From a bacterium (GTDB lineage: Bacteria; Sumerlaeota; Sumerlaeia; MVZB01), in contig JAJFUE010000020.1 of the NCBI GenBank assembly GCA_021372575.1, forward strand, positions 1 through 58,260: 58,260 nt of DNA, read 5' to 3'. Made by a program: the position numbers and the translations under genes. Below are positions 26,333 to 34,928 of this stretch, piece by piece. The notes beneath the pieces were generated by a model. The model did no database searches. It had not been told where the DNA came from and saw only the letters and a program-made list of their open reading frames with translations. The number at the start of each line of letters is the position of its first letter. Positions within the stretch are counted from its first letter, which is position 1.

Positions 26333-27253
26333 ATGTCTCCGCGTGTCGTGATTGGTGCCTCAACGTTTGCCGTCAGGGATCGTGCGCCCCTGGCGATGCT
26401 CGAGCAAGCCGGCGTCGAGATCGTGCCCAATCCATACGGCCGGCCGCTGACCGAGGCCGAAACCATCCAGATCCTCGCCGGCGCCGACGGCCTCATCGCC
26501 GGCCAGGAGCCGCTCAACCGCAAGGTCCTCGCCTCGGCCGCGCCGACGCTCAAGGCCCTCGCCCGCGTCGGCATCGGCATGGACAACGTCGATCAGGCGG
26601 CCGCGCGCGAGCTCGGCATCAAGGTCTCCAACACCCCCGACCCCCCGACGGCCGCCGTCGCCGAGCTCACGATGGCCGCCATGCTCAGCCTCGTGCGCGG
26701 CCTGCCCGCGTATAACCGCGCGCTGCATGCCGGCAACTGGATCAAGAAGATCAACGCCGGCCTGAGCGGCGCGACGGTCATGCTCGTCGGCTACGGCCGC
26801 ATCGGCCGGCGCGTCGGCGAATACGCCCGCATGTTCGGCGCGAAGCTGCTCATCTGCGACCCACTGGTCAAGCCGGAGACGCTCACGAACGGCGAGCGCC
26901 TGGTTTCCCTCCACGAGGGCCTCGGCCTGGCCGACATCGTTTCGCTTCACGCCTCCGGCGCCAAACCGATCCTCGACCGCGAGGCGTTCGACGCGATGCG
27001 CCTCGGCGTAATCCTGCTCAACAGCGCGCGCGGCAGGCTGATCGACGAAGCCTCCCTGATCGACGCCCTCAAGTCGGGCAAGGTCGCCTCGGCATGGCTC
27101 GACGTGTTCTGGGGCGAGCCCTACAAGGGCGAGCTTCTCAAGTTCGAGCAGGTTCTGCTCTCCCCGCACGCCGCCACCCACACCGCCCAGTGCCGCCTCG
27201 GCATGGAATCCGAAGCCGTCCGCAACCTGCTGCGCGATTTGGGAATGCAGTAG
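26333..27253 (+). CDS. D-isomer-specific 2-hydroxyacid dehydrogenase (3-phosphoglycerate dehydrogenase-like)
   Basis: The 306-aa enzyme has the NAD-binding motif LVGYGRIGRRVGEYARMFGA with downstream Asp (ICDP), and the catalytic triad: Arg in LLNSARGRLIDE, Glu in FWGEPY and His in LLSPHAATHT. The family oxidises or reduces 2-hydroxy/2-keto acids in the cytoplasm. Without an ACT domain it is not a regulated SerA. Such enzymes often accompany sugar-acid cytidylyltransferases as here (neuA-like gene downstream), so a role in making an unusual surface sugar is possible. The TAG stop is part of a dispersed repeat. Confidence 0.85.
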   Translation: MSPRVVIGASTFAVRDRAPLAMLEQAGVEIVPNPYGRPLTEAETIQILAGADGLIAGQEPLNRKVLASAAPTLKALARVGIGMDNVDQAAARELGIKVSNTPDPPTAAVAELTMAAMLSLVRGLPAYNRALHAGNWIKKINAGLSGATVMLVGYGRIGRRVGEYARMFGAKLLICDPLVKPETLTNGERLVSLHEGLGLADIVSLHASGAKPILDREAFDAMRLGVILLNSARGRLIDEASLIDALKSGKVASAWLDVFWGEPYKGELLKFEQVLLSPHAATHTAQCRLGMESEAVRNLLRDLGMQ

Positions 27254-27363
27254 CCCGGGCATGAGGACGGGCATGCAGTTGCCCGAGCGTGAGCGAGGGA
27301 CAACCTGATTTGAACCGACAACCCTTCAAAAACCTATATGACCTATAGGCCCTATAAGACCTA
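27245..27363 (+). repeat. Dispersed repeat ATGCAGTAGCCCGAGCGT-type and CCTATAGG-type heptamers
   Basis: ATGCAGTAGCCCGGGCATG overlaps the dehydrogenase stop codon; a second version, ATGCAGTTGCCCGAGCGTGA then GCGAGGGA, follows at 27273-27301. The latter is repeated in inverse orientation at 50099-50125, next to rmlC. Positions 27337-27363 hold a separate run (TATGACCTATAGGCCCTATA) of 7-9-nt words. Nothing else is visible in this gap. Confidence 0.65.
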
Positions 27364-27381
27364 GCTCCCAGGACGCAATCG

Positions 27382-28047
27382 ATGAAAACCCTCGCCATGA
27401 TCCCGGCCCGCCTCGGCAGCCAGCGCCTCAAGCAGAAAAACCTCGCCGAAATCGACGGCGCGCCGATCATTGCGTGGGCGATCCGCCGCTGCAAGGCCGC
27501 CGGCATCTTCGACGAGATCTGGGTCAACTCCGAGGCCGACGTCTTCGCCGAGATCGCCGCGAAGGAAGGCGTCAGCTTCCACCGCCGCCCCGCCGAGCTC
27601 GCCAACAACGTCGCGACCAGCGAACAGTATGTCCACGAATTCCTCACGCGCCACAACTGCGAACGCGTCATCCAGGTCCACTCGATCGCGCCGCTGCTCA
27701 CATCCGATCAGATCCGCGGCTTCGTCGAGGCCATGAAAGCCGGCGAATACGATGCGATGCTGTCCTGCACGCTCGAGCAGATCGAATGCGCGATCGAAGG
27801 CCGCCCGATCAATTTCACGTTCGACGCCAAGACCAATTCGCAGGAATTGGCCCCCGTCCAGCGCATCAGCTGGAGCATCACCGGTTGGCGCTCCGAGACG
27901 TATCAGGCCGCGTTCGACGCCGGCAAGTGCGCCACCTACGCCGGCCGCGTCGGCTTCTACCCGATCGACCGCCTGGCCGGCCTCATCATCAAGACCGAAG
28001 CCGACCTCAAAGAAGCCCGCGCCCTGTGGCCCCTTCGTATGAGCTAA
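27382..28047 (+). CDS. Acylneuraminate cytidylyltransferase-family protein (CMP-sugar-acid synthetase)
   Basis: The 221-aa product has the nucleotide-binding start MIPARLGSQRLKQKNLAEIDG typical of NeuA/KdsB-like enzymes, which activate a keto-sugar acid with CTP. It also has VIQVHSIAPLLTSDQIRGF, matching the conserved LLQPTSPLRT region, and FYPIDRLAGLIIKTEADL near the end, close to the family pattern in which a C-terminal Asp binds metal. The sugar substrate cannot be told; no NeuB-type synthase is nearby. It follows the dehydrogenase by 128 nt, with repeats between. Confidence 0.82.
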   Translation: MKTLAMIPARLGSQRLKQKNLAEIDGAPIIAWAIRRCKAAGIFDEIWVNSEADVFAEIAAKEGVSFHRRPAELANNVATSEQYVHEFLTRHNCERVIQVHSIAPLLTSDQIRGFVEAMKAGEYDAMLSCTLEQIECAIEGRPINFTFDAKTNSQELAPVQRISWSITGWRSETYQAAFDAGKCATYAGRVGFYPIDRLAGLIIKTEADLKEARALWPLRMS

Positions 28048-28062
28048 ATCGACCCCGCGCCC

Positions 28063-28119
28063 ATGTTCGCGCCCATGTTCGCGCTCGTGCTCGTGCTTGT
28101 AATCGTAATCGTAATCGAA
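28063..28119 (-). repeat. Compound hexamer repeat, copy 3 (reverse)
   Basis: On the minus strand this reads three CGATTA units, CAAGCA, CGAGCA, CGAGCG, then CGAACATGGGCG and CGAACAT. It starts 16 nt after the neuA-like stop. Block order is conserved, but the CGAGCA side has degenerated into a (CGCGAACATGGG) doublet seen nowhere else. Confidence 0.8.
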
Positions 28120-28131
28120 TCACCGTATCAT

Positions 28132-28173
28132 TCCCATAAGTCCCATGAGCCCCATAAGTCCCATGAGCCCCAT
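28132..28173 (+). repeat. Nonamer repeat CCCATAAGT/CCCATGAGC
   Basis: About four and a half 9-nt units alternate CCCATAAGT and CCCATGAGC. The inverse form is present at 35651-35695 (ATGGGACTT...) and a short copy at 5144-5160. It stands between copy 3 of the compound repeat and the lptF promoter region. Confidence 0.75.
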
Positions 28174-28192
28174 CGCATGACTCCGCATTGAA

Positions 28193-28222
28193 TTGACTTT
28201 CCCCTTAAAATCATGGCTTAAT
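28193..28222 (+). promoter_or_regulatory. Candidate sigma-70 promoter of lptF-lptD
   Basis: TTGACT (28193-28198) is followed after 18 nt by CTTAAT (28217-28222). A second possible -10, TATGAT at 28225-28230, is too far from this -35. The predicted transcript would start near 28230 with a leader of about 25 nt. The region is AT-rich after repeats, which supports promoter activity. Confidence 0.4.
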
Positions 28223-28255
28223 CTTATGATTTAGTTGATCCGGGAGGATGCCCAG

Positions 28256-29806
28256 TTGGGCCGCATCTTAAGACTTTACGTGATTCGGGCGATTCTGACG
28301 CCGACCCTCATGGCGCTGCTGACCATCACGTTCATCATGATGGTTCAGATGATCAATAAATCGATCGACCTGTTCATGCAGCCGGGTGTGCGGCTTTCGC
28401 AGGTGCTCGGCATCCTGGGCCTGTTCCTGCCGTGGATGATCACATACGCCGCGCCGATGGCCGCCCTCGTCGGCACGATGATCGGCGTCGGGCGCATGGT
28501 CATGGACCGCGAAATCCTCGCCATGCGCGCCAGCGGCATCAACCTGCTGAGCATTTTCCTGCCGACGATCCTCGCCGGCCTGCTCCTCAGCGGCTCAATG
28601 ATGTGGCTCTCCCGCGAAGCGATCCCCGGATCGCTCAACAGGGGCACGCGCGGCCTGACCAACCTGACCTATGCGTGGGTCAACACGCTCAAGCCCGGCC
28701 AGAAATACACCGCCGACAAGCTCAACCTGAAGGAAGGCGGCGGCCTCGGCAATTTCATGCTCTATTTCGCCAGCCGCGACGAGCAGCGCCACGAGATGCG
28801 CGGCATCATCATCAAGCTCGTCCCGGACGAGACCGACGTCGTCGATGGCAATTCCAAGAAGTCCGATTCCAAGGACGGCAAAAAAGCCGGCCAGCAGAAA
28901 TCCGACGACAATCAGGACAAGAAGGAAAAGAAAGAGAGCAATAAAGATAAAGATAAGGACAAGCTGGAAAAGCAGCGCGATAAGGAGAAGGAACTCGCCA
29001 AGATTCTCACCGAATTCTACGAATCGACCACCGGATCGCTGACGGCTTCTTCCACAACGCACACGCTCGCGGCCGACATCCCGACCACCGTCCAGCTTGA
29101 CATGGACCGGTTCGTCCGTGAGCTTCATGCCCGCGGCCTGCTCCCGGCCTCCATCGACAAAAGTCGGCTCAGCGACGATCCCGAGCTGATCGAGGACCTC
29201 GCCGCCCAGCGCCGCGACAACGACATGCTCACCATTTTCGGCCAGTCCGGACGCCTCGAAAGCGATCTCGTCCGCGACGAACGCGGCAAGACCCACCTGA
29301 TTTATCAGCTTGCGATCCGCAACGGATCCCTGCACCTCAAATCCGGCGATCCGCAGAAGAAACAATACATCATGTTCCGCTTCGAGCAGACAAGCTTCAC
29401 GCAGGTCCGCGACGGCGAGCTGCCGCCCCAGACCAAGATGCTCAGCAGCGACGAGTTGCGCCGGGAACTCAAGGCCGGCCACCGCGTCGATGACGCAGGC
29501 AATATCGTTCTCAAGGACGAGGCCCGCAAGGCTTCGGCCGAGCTGGTCGAGCGCCAGACCATGCCCATGGCCCTGTTCGTTTTCATGCTGGTCGGCATCC
29601 CGCTGGCCATTCGCGTCCGCACCGGCGGAAAATCATGGGCTATTTTGCTCGCAATTGGAATGATGCTGGTTTACTTTGTGCTATTGCAAACCGGCCTCTC
29701 GATGGTCGAACGGCAAAAAGCGTTCGGCGTCGCGGTGGCCTTCCTCCCCAATCTGCTGTTCGTCGCGCTGGGGGGGCTCCTGTGGTGGCAGACCCTGAGG
29801 AGTTGA
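28256..29806 (+). CDS. LPS export permease, LptF/LptG (YjgP/YjgQ) family (TTG start)
   Basis: I choose TTG 28256 since GGGAGG lies at 28242-28247 and the product then begins GRILRLYVIRAILTPTLMALL, as in LptF/G; TTG 28235 is in frame but has no such site. The 516-aa protein has three N-terminal membrane segments, a periplasmic domain and three C-terminal segments (FVFMLVGIPLAIRVR, SWAILLAIGMML). It should form with LptB the inner-membrane extractor of LPS. The periplasmic domain has an unusual Lys/Asp/Glu-rich insertion at about residues 200-255. LptD follows after 7 nt; the second permease copy is not in the window. Confidence 0.88.
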   Translation: MGRILRLYVIRAILTPTLMALLTITFIMMVQMINKSIDLFMQPGVRLSQVLGILGLFLPWMITYAAPMAALVGTMIGVGRMVMDREILAMRASGINLLSIFLPTILAGLLLSGSMMWLSREAIPGSLNRGTRGLTNLTYAWVNTLKPGQKYTADKLNLKEGGGLGNFMLYFASRDEQRHEMRGIIIKLVPDETDVVDGNSKKSDSKDGKKAGQQKSDDNQDKKEKKESNKDKDKDKLEKQRDKEKELAKILTEFYESTTGSLTASSTTHTLAADIPTTVQLDMDRFVRELHARGLLPASIDKSRLSDDPELIEDLAAQRRDNDMLTIFGQSGRLESDLVRDERGKTHLIYQLAIRNGSLHLKSGDPQKKQYIMFRFEQTSFTQVRDGELPPQTKMLSSDELRRELKAGHRVDDAGNIVLKDEARKASAELVERQTMPMALFVFMLVGIPLAIRVRTGGKSWAILLAIGMMLVYFVLLQTGLSMVERQKAFGVAVAFLPNLLFVALGGLLWWQTLRS

Positions 29807-29813
29807 CAGCTCC

Positions 29814-32534
29814 ATGCTGATACGCTGCGCTTTGCTCCCGTTGTTGATCCTGTTGGCAGCCCTCGCCGGCGCGCCCGCCGCTTCGGCTCAAACTGCATCC
29901 GAGCCCGCGCTCGACCGCAATGAAGCACGCCGGCTCGCGGCTCCCACCGCCGTCGGCACGCCGTCCGCCGCCGCGACCGAACGCATCATCCCGTCCGAGG
30001 CCAGCCGCAACCGACTCGAGCTGCTCCGCCAGTCGCTCAACCCGGCCGTCGAGGGCGCCGCAACCGTCAATATCCGCGCCTTCGAAAACTACCTCGATTT
30101 CGACAAGGACCGCCAAATCTTTTACAGCCCCGGTCGCACGCGCGTCCAATACGGGCAATACAGCATCGAGGCCGACCGCCTGATCTTCGACCAGCGCCTC
30201 CAGGAAGTTCAGGCCGAGGGCAACGTCAGCCTCAAGTTCCGCGACACGACCATCCGCGCCGACTCCATGCGCTACAACCTGCGCGAGCGCGAGGGCTCCG
30301 CGCAAAACGTGAACGGCCAGTATGGCCCCGTCTATTTCCGCATGGCCCAGCAGCCCGCCGGCGCCCCGCCCCAGCTGCAGCGCGTCAGCGAAAACGAATC
30401 GATCTTCCGCAACACGAACGTCACCACCTGCGACTTCAAGGTCCCCCATTACTTCATCCGCGGCCGCGAAGTCATCCTCTACCAGAACGACCGCATTTTC
30501 TTCCGCGGGGCGACCGTATATATCAGCGGCGTCCCCGTCCTATACCTGCCGGTTTACACGCGCTCGCTGATCGAGCCCAGCCCGTGGAGCGTCCAGCTCG
30601 GCTACGGCTCGCGCACCGGCGCTCGCGTCCGGCTTGGCTATCGCTACAGCTTCCGCACCGAGGAGCCCTCGTTCGACAACCCCGGCCAGTACGAGACCCG
30701 TTCCGAAGGCGTGGCCCGCGTCTATGCCGACCTGCTCAGCCGGATCGGCTACGGCGCCGGCCTTGATTTCGACTATCGGCTCAACGACGGCCAGCATCGC
30801 GGCCAGGCGACCCTTTACGGCCTGAGCGACCACAACCGCAAGGTCGTCGGCGCCAAGCCCGACACCGACCCCACCGCCGATGCCGACGAAGACCTGTTCA
30901 GCGAGAACAGCCGCTGGCGCTTCGGCCTCATCAACCATTCGCAGCTCGCGAAGGACCTCACGCTCATCCTCAACGTCGATGAGTACAGCGATCCCGACAT
31001 CTTCTATGACGTCCTCGACTTCTTCCAGCCCTCGAACGAATTCGAGCGCAACCGCCAGGTCACCCGCTCCGCGCGCGGCGCCCTGACCTACTCGCACGAG
31101 GTCTATGTCGCGCGCATCATGGCGCAGGTTCAGGACCGCATCGGCCGCAACCGCTTCACCGACTTCTCCAACCCGCGCGACAACGACCGCGATTTCGACC
31201 TCGATCCCAACCGCCGGCTCGAGGACGTCGATGCCGACGGCATCAGCTCGCACCGCTGGGGCCGCGTCTCGGAGCAGCTCCCGCGCGCGACGTTCGCCAC
31301 GAGCTGGCTCCCGATCGCCCGCCGCCCGCTCTACTACAACGCCCAGATCGACATCTACCGCGCCCTCGACAAGGGCTTCAACACCGTCAGCCGCGAGGAC
31401 GACGCGTGGGTCGGCGGCTTCGAGTTCTACCAGTCGCTCATGCGGCAGTGGAAGCTCTCCGACCGCTACACGCTGCTGACCCGCGCCGGAGTCGGCGTCG
31501 GCGCCGCCGATCGCGACAACCACGACATGGGCATCGAGTTCGACGACACTTTCCCGCAGACCGTCGATGGCCTCACGTTCGTCGATGACGACACGTTCCT
31601 CGTCGGCAAGCGCAGGCGCAGCTTCGACGACATCAATCCGTTCTATGCCTGGGCCGACGCCGAGGCCCGCCTGAACGCCCGCTTCAGCGACGCCGTCACC
31701 GGCTGGCTCGGCTGGCGCGGCCGCAAGACCACCGACGACTTCATCGGCGACTGGTACGCCTCGACCGGCAGCAACACCTTCCGCGAGGATCTCTACAACT
31801 ACAAGATCCGCGAGAACTGGGTCGAGACTCAGCTCAACTACCAACTCGCGCAGCCGATCCTGAACCTCTACGCCCGCGGCGGCGCGAACCTCGTCGGCAA
31901 GGAAGACCTCTACTCGCAGGAGCCGGTCGCCTACGCCCAGACCGGTTACAACTGGCGCAACCAACTGGCGACCCTGCGGAGCGACGGCTCGGTCGGCATC
32001 CGCCGCCGCCAGATTTTCGACCCCACCGATCCCGACGAATACCAGGAAAACAAGCTGTTCTTCAACTGGCTCGGCCGCTACCAGCCGATCCACCAGCGCT
32101 GGTGGACGCAGCTCGAGTTCCGCTTCGAAGAGGCGCTGAACCCCGAAGAGAGCCGCGACAGCAACTCGCACGAGACCTTCTTCTCGGACACGGATCCGCA
32201 CCGCGAGGTCCGCTGGACGGTCAACCGGCAGCTCGGCCCGAAATACTCGACCGATTTCATGATCGATTGGGACAAGCAGGTCGGCGGCCTGCACGAGCTG
32301 TCCTGGATCATCCGCCGCGACCTGCATGACGCGGTCGCGCACGTCGAGGTCCGCATGGACACGCACAACCGCCGCGGCGAAAATGACGTCGATGACCGCA
32401 CCGACCAGCGCGCCAACAACATGGATGTGCGGTTCGGGCTTGACGTGAAGCTTGCGCAGAAAGCGATCCCGATCGGCGCCGACACCGGCCGCACGATCGC
32501 CGAAACGACGCGCGCCCCCGAACTCGCATATTAA
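29814..32534 (+). CDS. lptD: LPS-assembly outer-membrane protein LptD (OstA/Imp)
   Basis: The 906-aa protein has a signal peptide (LLPLLILLAALAGAPAASAQ), an LptA/OstA-type beta-jellyroll (residues about 95-180: FSPGRTRVQYGQYSIEADR, LQEVQAEGNVSLKFRDTTIRAD) and a long C-terminal region rich in aromatic beta strands that forms the outer-membrane barrel. LptD inserts LPS into the outer leaflet together with lipoprotein LptE. Cysteines are scarce, so the disulfide pattern of enterobacterial LptD is not present. It is coupled to the lptF-like gene. Confidence 0.9.
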   Translation: MLIRCALLPLLILLAALAGAPAASAQTASEPALDRNEARRLAAPTAVGTPSAAATERIIPSEASRNRLELLRQSLNPAVEGAATVNIRAFENYLDFDKDRQIFYSPGRTRVQYGQYSIEADRLIFDQRLQEVQAEGNVSLKFRDTTIRADSMRYNLREREGSAQNVNGQYGPVYFRMAQQPAGAPPQLQRVSENESIFRNTNVTTCDFKVPHYFIRGREVILYQNDRIFFRGATVYISGVPVLYLPVYTRSLIEPSPWSVQLGYGSRTGARVRLGYRYSFRTEEPSFDNPGQYETRSEGVARVYADLLSRIGYGAGLDFDYRLNDGQHRGQATLYGLSDHNRKVVGAKPDTDPTADADEDLFSENSRWRFGLINHSQLAKDLTLILNVDEYSDPDIFYDVLDFFQPSNEFERNRQVTRSARGALTYSHEVYVARIMAQVQDRIGRNRFTDFSNPRDNDRDFDLDPNRRLEDVDADGISSHRWGRVSEQLPRATFATSWLPIARRPLYYNAQIDIYRALDKGFNTVSREDDAWVGGFEFYQSLMRQWKLSDRYTLLTRAGVGVGAADRDNHDMGIEFDDTFPQTVDGLTFVDDDTFLVGKRRRSFDDINPFYAWADAEARLNARFSDAVTGWLGWRGRKTTDDFIGDWYASTGSNTFREDLYNYKIRENWVETQLNYQLAQPILNLYARGGANLVGKEDLYSQEPVAYAQTGYNWRNQLATLRSDGSVGIRRRQIFDPTDPDEYQENKLFFNWLGRYQPIHQRWWTQLEFRFEEALNPEESRDSNSHETFFSDTDPHREVRWTVNRQLGPKYSTDFMIDWDKQVGGLHELSWIIRRDLHDAVAHVEVRMDTHNRRGENDVDDRTDQRANNMDVRFGLDVKLAQKAIPIGADTGRTIAETTRAPELAY

Positions 32535-32537
32535 AAA

Positions 32538-32588
32538 ACGATGAAAGATGAAAGATGAGAGATGAAAAAATCGTCTCTCATTTTTTTT
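32538..32588 (+). terminator. Terminator hairpin built from GATGAAA heptamers, between convergent genes
   Basis: After the lptD stop, GATGAAAGATGAAAGATGAG leads into a hairpin: 32551-32565 pairs with 32571-32585 around an A5 loop (core ATGAGAGA/TCTCTCAT), followed by a T-run. It lies between lptD (plus) and a glycosyltransferase (minus) and could stop transcription from the plus side. The 5' arm is made of the same 7-nt words that form repeat families elsewhere. Confidence 0.7.
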
Positions 32589-32592
32589 GTGG

Positions 32593-33339
32593 CTAACGGA
32601 TTCTGCACTTGAGCAGAACCCTGACCGCTGTGATGAAGTCGCGCCAGCCGATCTTCTTGCCCTCTTCCCACGTGCGCGCCTCGAACGACACCGGCAGCTC
32701 CGTGATCGTGACGCCGCGCTTGAGCACCTTGGCCGTCACTTCCGGGCAAAACTCGAACCGCCGGCACTCGAGCGGGATCGACTGGATCACGTCGCGGCGG
32801 AAGATCTTGTAGGCGGTGGCCTCGTCGGTGATGCGCTGGCCGAACAGCAGGCTCACGATCCACGCCAGCAGGAAGTTGCCGACGCGATTGGCGAATTTCA
32901 TCCGCTTGACCGTGCCCATGAACCGCGACCCGTACACGACGATCGCCTTGCCCTCGATGATCGGCACGAGCAGGCGCGGCAGATCCTCGGGCTGGTATTC
33001 GAGGTCGGCGTCCTGGATCAGCACGATGTCGCCGGTGGCGCGTTTCAAGCCCGTGCGGATCGCGAAGCCCTTGCCGCAGTTGACGTCGTGGCGCTCGACG
33101 ATCGTGTCGGCCTTGCCCGCCTCCTTCTCCATGAGCAGCTCGTACGTGCCATCGACCGAGTGGTCATCGACGAGGATGAGCTGCTTCCTGAACGGCAGGG
33201 CGCGCACGCGCGCCAGCACGCGCTCGATCAGCGCGCGCTCGTTGTAGATCGGGATGATGATCGACACCAGCGGGTCGGGGATGGGCGCGGCGGGCGGGTA
33301 AAGCGAGGCGGCTGTTGGGTTCGTGGCTGTTGATTTCAT
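32593..33339 (-). CDS. Family 2 glycosyltransferase (dolichol-phosphate mannosyltransferase-like)
   Basis: The 248-aa product begins with a GT-A fold: LVSIIIPIYNERALIERVL, LVDDHSVDGTYELL, GKGFAIRTGLKRATGDIVLIQDADLEYQPED with the DAD metal motif. It has the DPM1-like end (GKKIGWRDFITAVRVLLKCR). One hydrophobic segment (FLLAWIVSLLFG) lies in the middle, and no C-terminal membrane segments are present. It probably transfers a sugar from a nucleotide donor to a lipid carrier or acceptor. It stands alone on the minus strand. Confidence 0.85.
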   Translation of the reverse strand: MKSTATNPTAASLYPPAAPIPDPLVSIIIPIYNERALIERVLARVRALPFRKQLILVDDHSVDGTYELLMEKEAGKADTIVERHDVNCGKGFAIRTGLKRATGDIVLIQDADLEYQPEDLPRLLVPIIEGKAIVVYGSRFMGTVKRMKFANRVGNFLLAWIVSLLFGQRITDEATAYKIFRRDVIQSIPLECRRFEFCPEVTAKVLKRGVTITELPVSFEARTWEEGKKIGWRDFITAVRVLLKCRIR

Positions 33340-33469
33340 GGAAAAAACCTCTTGCCGAGGCCCTTTTGTGGCGCGTCAGACGATTTGATCTTGACCCGCG
33401 ACGGCCCGCCCGCGCAAGCCGAAAAGCGTTCGGGCCCACGGTTCATCCACAATTCCGGCCCGGTTCGGG

Positions 33470-33475
33470 TATAAT
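33470..33475 (+). promoter_or_regulatory. Candidate -10 box TATAAT
   Basis: A perfect TATAAT lies 18 nt before the start of the small gene at 33494, so the leader would be about 12 nt and would include GAGGTGG. The -35 is poor: TTCATC at 33442-33447 lies 22 nt upstream, too far. It may be a -10 that needs an activator. Confidence 0.4.
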
Positions 33476-33493
33476 GAAAAACAGAGGTGGTTT

Positions 33494-33718
33494 ATGTTCG
33501 AGCCGATTTCCCTTGCCGAGCGGCTGCGGCGCGAGTCCCACCGCATCAGCGCGCTCATCCTCAATTCGGACCTGCCGTGGATCGACATCGAAATCCAGAT
33601 CGGCGCCATGCGCGACATGTGCGAGACCGAAGCCCCCGAAAAAGCCGAGCTGTTCGACGCGATATATACCAGCCGGTTCTATAGGCTTAAAGAGCAATGG
33701 CGGGGAGACAATGAATGA
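33494..33718 (+). CDS. Small hypothetical protein (74 aa)
   Basis: ATG 33494 has GAGGTGG at 33484-33490. The product is helical and charged (LAERLRRESHRISALILNSD, MCETEAPEKAELFDAIYTSRFYRLKEQW), has no signal peptide or Cys cluster, and I recognise no family. Both the strong ribosome-binding site and perfect -10 support a real gene. Its TGA at 33716-33718 overlaps the start of a mirrored GAAATTCG repeat. Confidence 0.6.
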   Translation: MFEPISLAERLRRESHRISALILNSDLPWIDIEIQIGAMRDMCETEAPEKAELFDAIYTSRFYRLKEQWRGDNE

Positions 33719-33890
33719 AATTCGAAATTCGAAATCCGAAATCCGAAACAAATCCGAAATAAGAAATCCGAAATAATTCCTTAACAAAAACGAAGAACGT
33801 ATCAAGTATAGGGAATTGTTTATTCGAATTTCGGATTTCGAATTTGTTTCGAATTTCGATATTCGAATTTCGGATTTATTTCGAATTTCT
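33717..33890. repeat. Mirrored pair of GAAATTCG/GAAATCCG arrays at the ends of two convergent genes
   Basis: Left array 33717-33780 is made of GAAATTCGAAATCCGAAAC-type words. The right array 33811-33890, read on the minus strand, has the same words in the same order (GAAATTCG, GAAACAAATTCG, AAACAATTCC at the end). A 30-nt spacer lies between. It is AT-rich in a GC-rich genome and forms one long imperfect hairpin. Both genes flanking it end inside it: the small gene (33718) and the ATPase (33876). Confidence 0.85.
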
Positions 33891-34922
33891 TTTCTCCACT
33901 TCCCTCTGCACGCACAGGCAGCACGACACCCAGTGGCCTGGCTCCACCTCTTGCAACTGCGGGACGTAGGTCGAGCACTCGGGCGTGGCCTTGGGGCAGC
34001 GCGGGTGGAACGGGCAGCCGCTGGGCGGGTTGATCGGGCTCGGCACGTCGCCCTCGAGCATGATCTTCTTGCCGCCGCCGCGCGGATCCATTTTCGGGAC
34101 GGCCTGAAGCAACGCCTCGGTGTAGGGGTGCAGCGGGTTGGTGAACACCTCGCGCGTCGGGCCGAGCTCGACGATCTTGCCCAGATACATGACGGCGACG
34201 CGGTGGCTGATGTGGCCGACGACGGAGAGGTCGTGCGCGATGAAAAGATACGCCAGCCCGTGGCGCGCGCGCAGGTCTTCGAGCAAATTAATAATTTGAG
34301 CTTGAATGGAAACATCCAGCGCGGAGACCGGTTCGTCGGCGATGATCAGCTCGGGCTCGACGGCGAGCGCGCGCGCCACGCCGACGCGCTGGCGCTGACC
34401 GCCGCTCAGCTCGTGCGGGTAGCGGTTGGCGGTGTCGGCCGGCAAGCCGCAGTCCTCTAGCAGCTCCGCGACGCGCTCGGCGCGCCGGCCTTTGGCCAAA
34501 CCATGAATGACGAGCGCCTCGCCGACGATCGATCCGATCGACATGCGCGGGTTGAGCGAGCTGTAGGGGTCCTGGAAAATCATCTGCACGCGGCGGCGGT
34601 AGGGGAGCCACTGGCGCTGCGGAATCTTGTAGAGGTCGGGCGAGTCGCCGAGGTGAAGATTGCCGGCGGTAGGCTCGATAAGGCGCAGCAGGAGGCGGCC
34701 GGTTGTCGTCTTGCCGCAGCCGCTTTCGCCGACGAGCCCGAGCGTCTCGCCGCGGCCGATTTCGAAACTGACATCATCGACCGCCTTGAGCACAAGCGGG
34801 TTGCCCGCCTCGTCGTGGCCCTTGACCGGGAAGAACTTCTTGAGGTGCTCGGCGCGCAGTAAAACGCCGTCGGCCTGCGCCGGTTGGGCCGTTTCGGTTG
34901 CATCAGTGGCAATCGTGTTCAT
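33876..34922 (-). CDS. ABC transporter ATPase, OppF/DppF type (orphan)
   Basis: The 348-aa ATPase has Walker [19 protein letters not shown]-loop [12 protein letters not shown], signature [16 protein letters not shown], Walker [14 protein letters not shown] and the H-loop HDLSV. It also has the Opp/Dpp C-terminal oligopeptide domain with Cys residues that bind an iron-sulfur cluster in some homologues ([15 protein letters not shown]...). It energises peptide uptake, but no permease or binding protein gene is adjacent. The last residues (RNSK) and stop are encoded by the repeat array. Confidence 0.9.
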   Translation of the reverse strand: MNTIATDATETAQPAQADGVLLRAEHLKKFFPVKGHDEAGNPLVLKAVDDVSFEIGRGETLGLVGESGCGKTTTGRLLLRLIEPTAGNLHLGDSPDLYKIPQRQWLPYRRRVQMIFQDPYSSLNPRMSIGSIVGEALVIHGLAKGRRAERVAELLEDCGLPADTANRYPHELSGGQRQRVGVARALAVEPELIIADEPVSALDVSIQAQIINLLEDLRARHGLAYLFIAHDLSVVGHISHRVAVMYLGKIVELGPTREVFTNPLHPYTEALLQAVPKMDPRGGGKKIMLEGDVPSPINPPSGCPFHPRCPKATPECSTYVPQLQEVEPGHWVSCCLCVQREVEKRNSK

Positions 34923-34928
34923 CGACAG

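Noticed and set aside
30540-32366. A 608-aa open frame on the minus strand opposite lptD.
   Set aside because: It lies fully inside lptD, has the Val/Asp/Ala/Glu bias of a reverse-strand artefact and no signal or domain.
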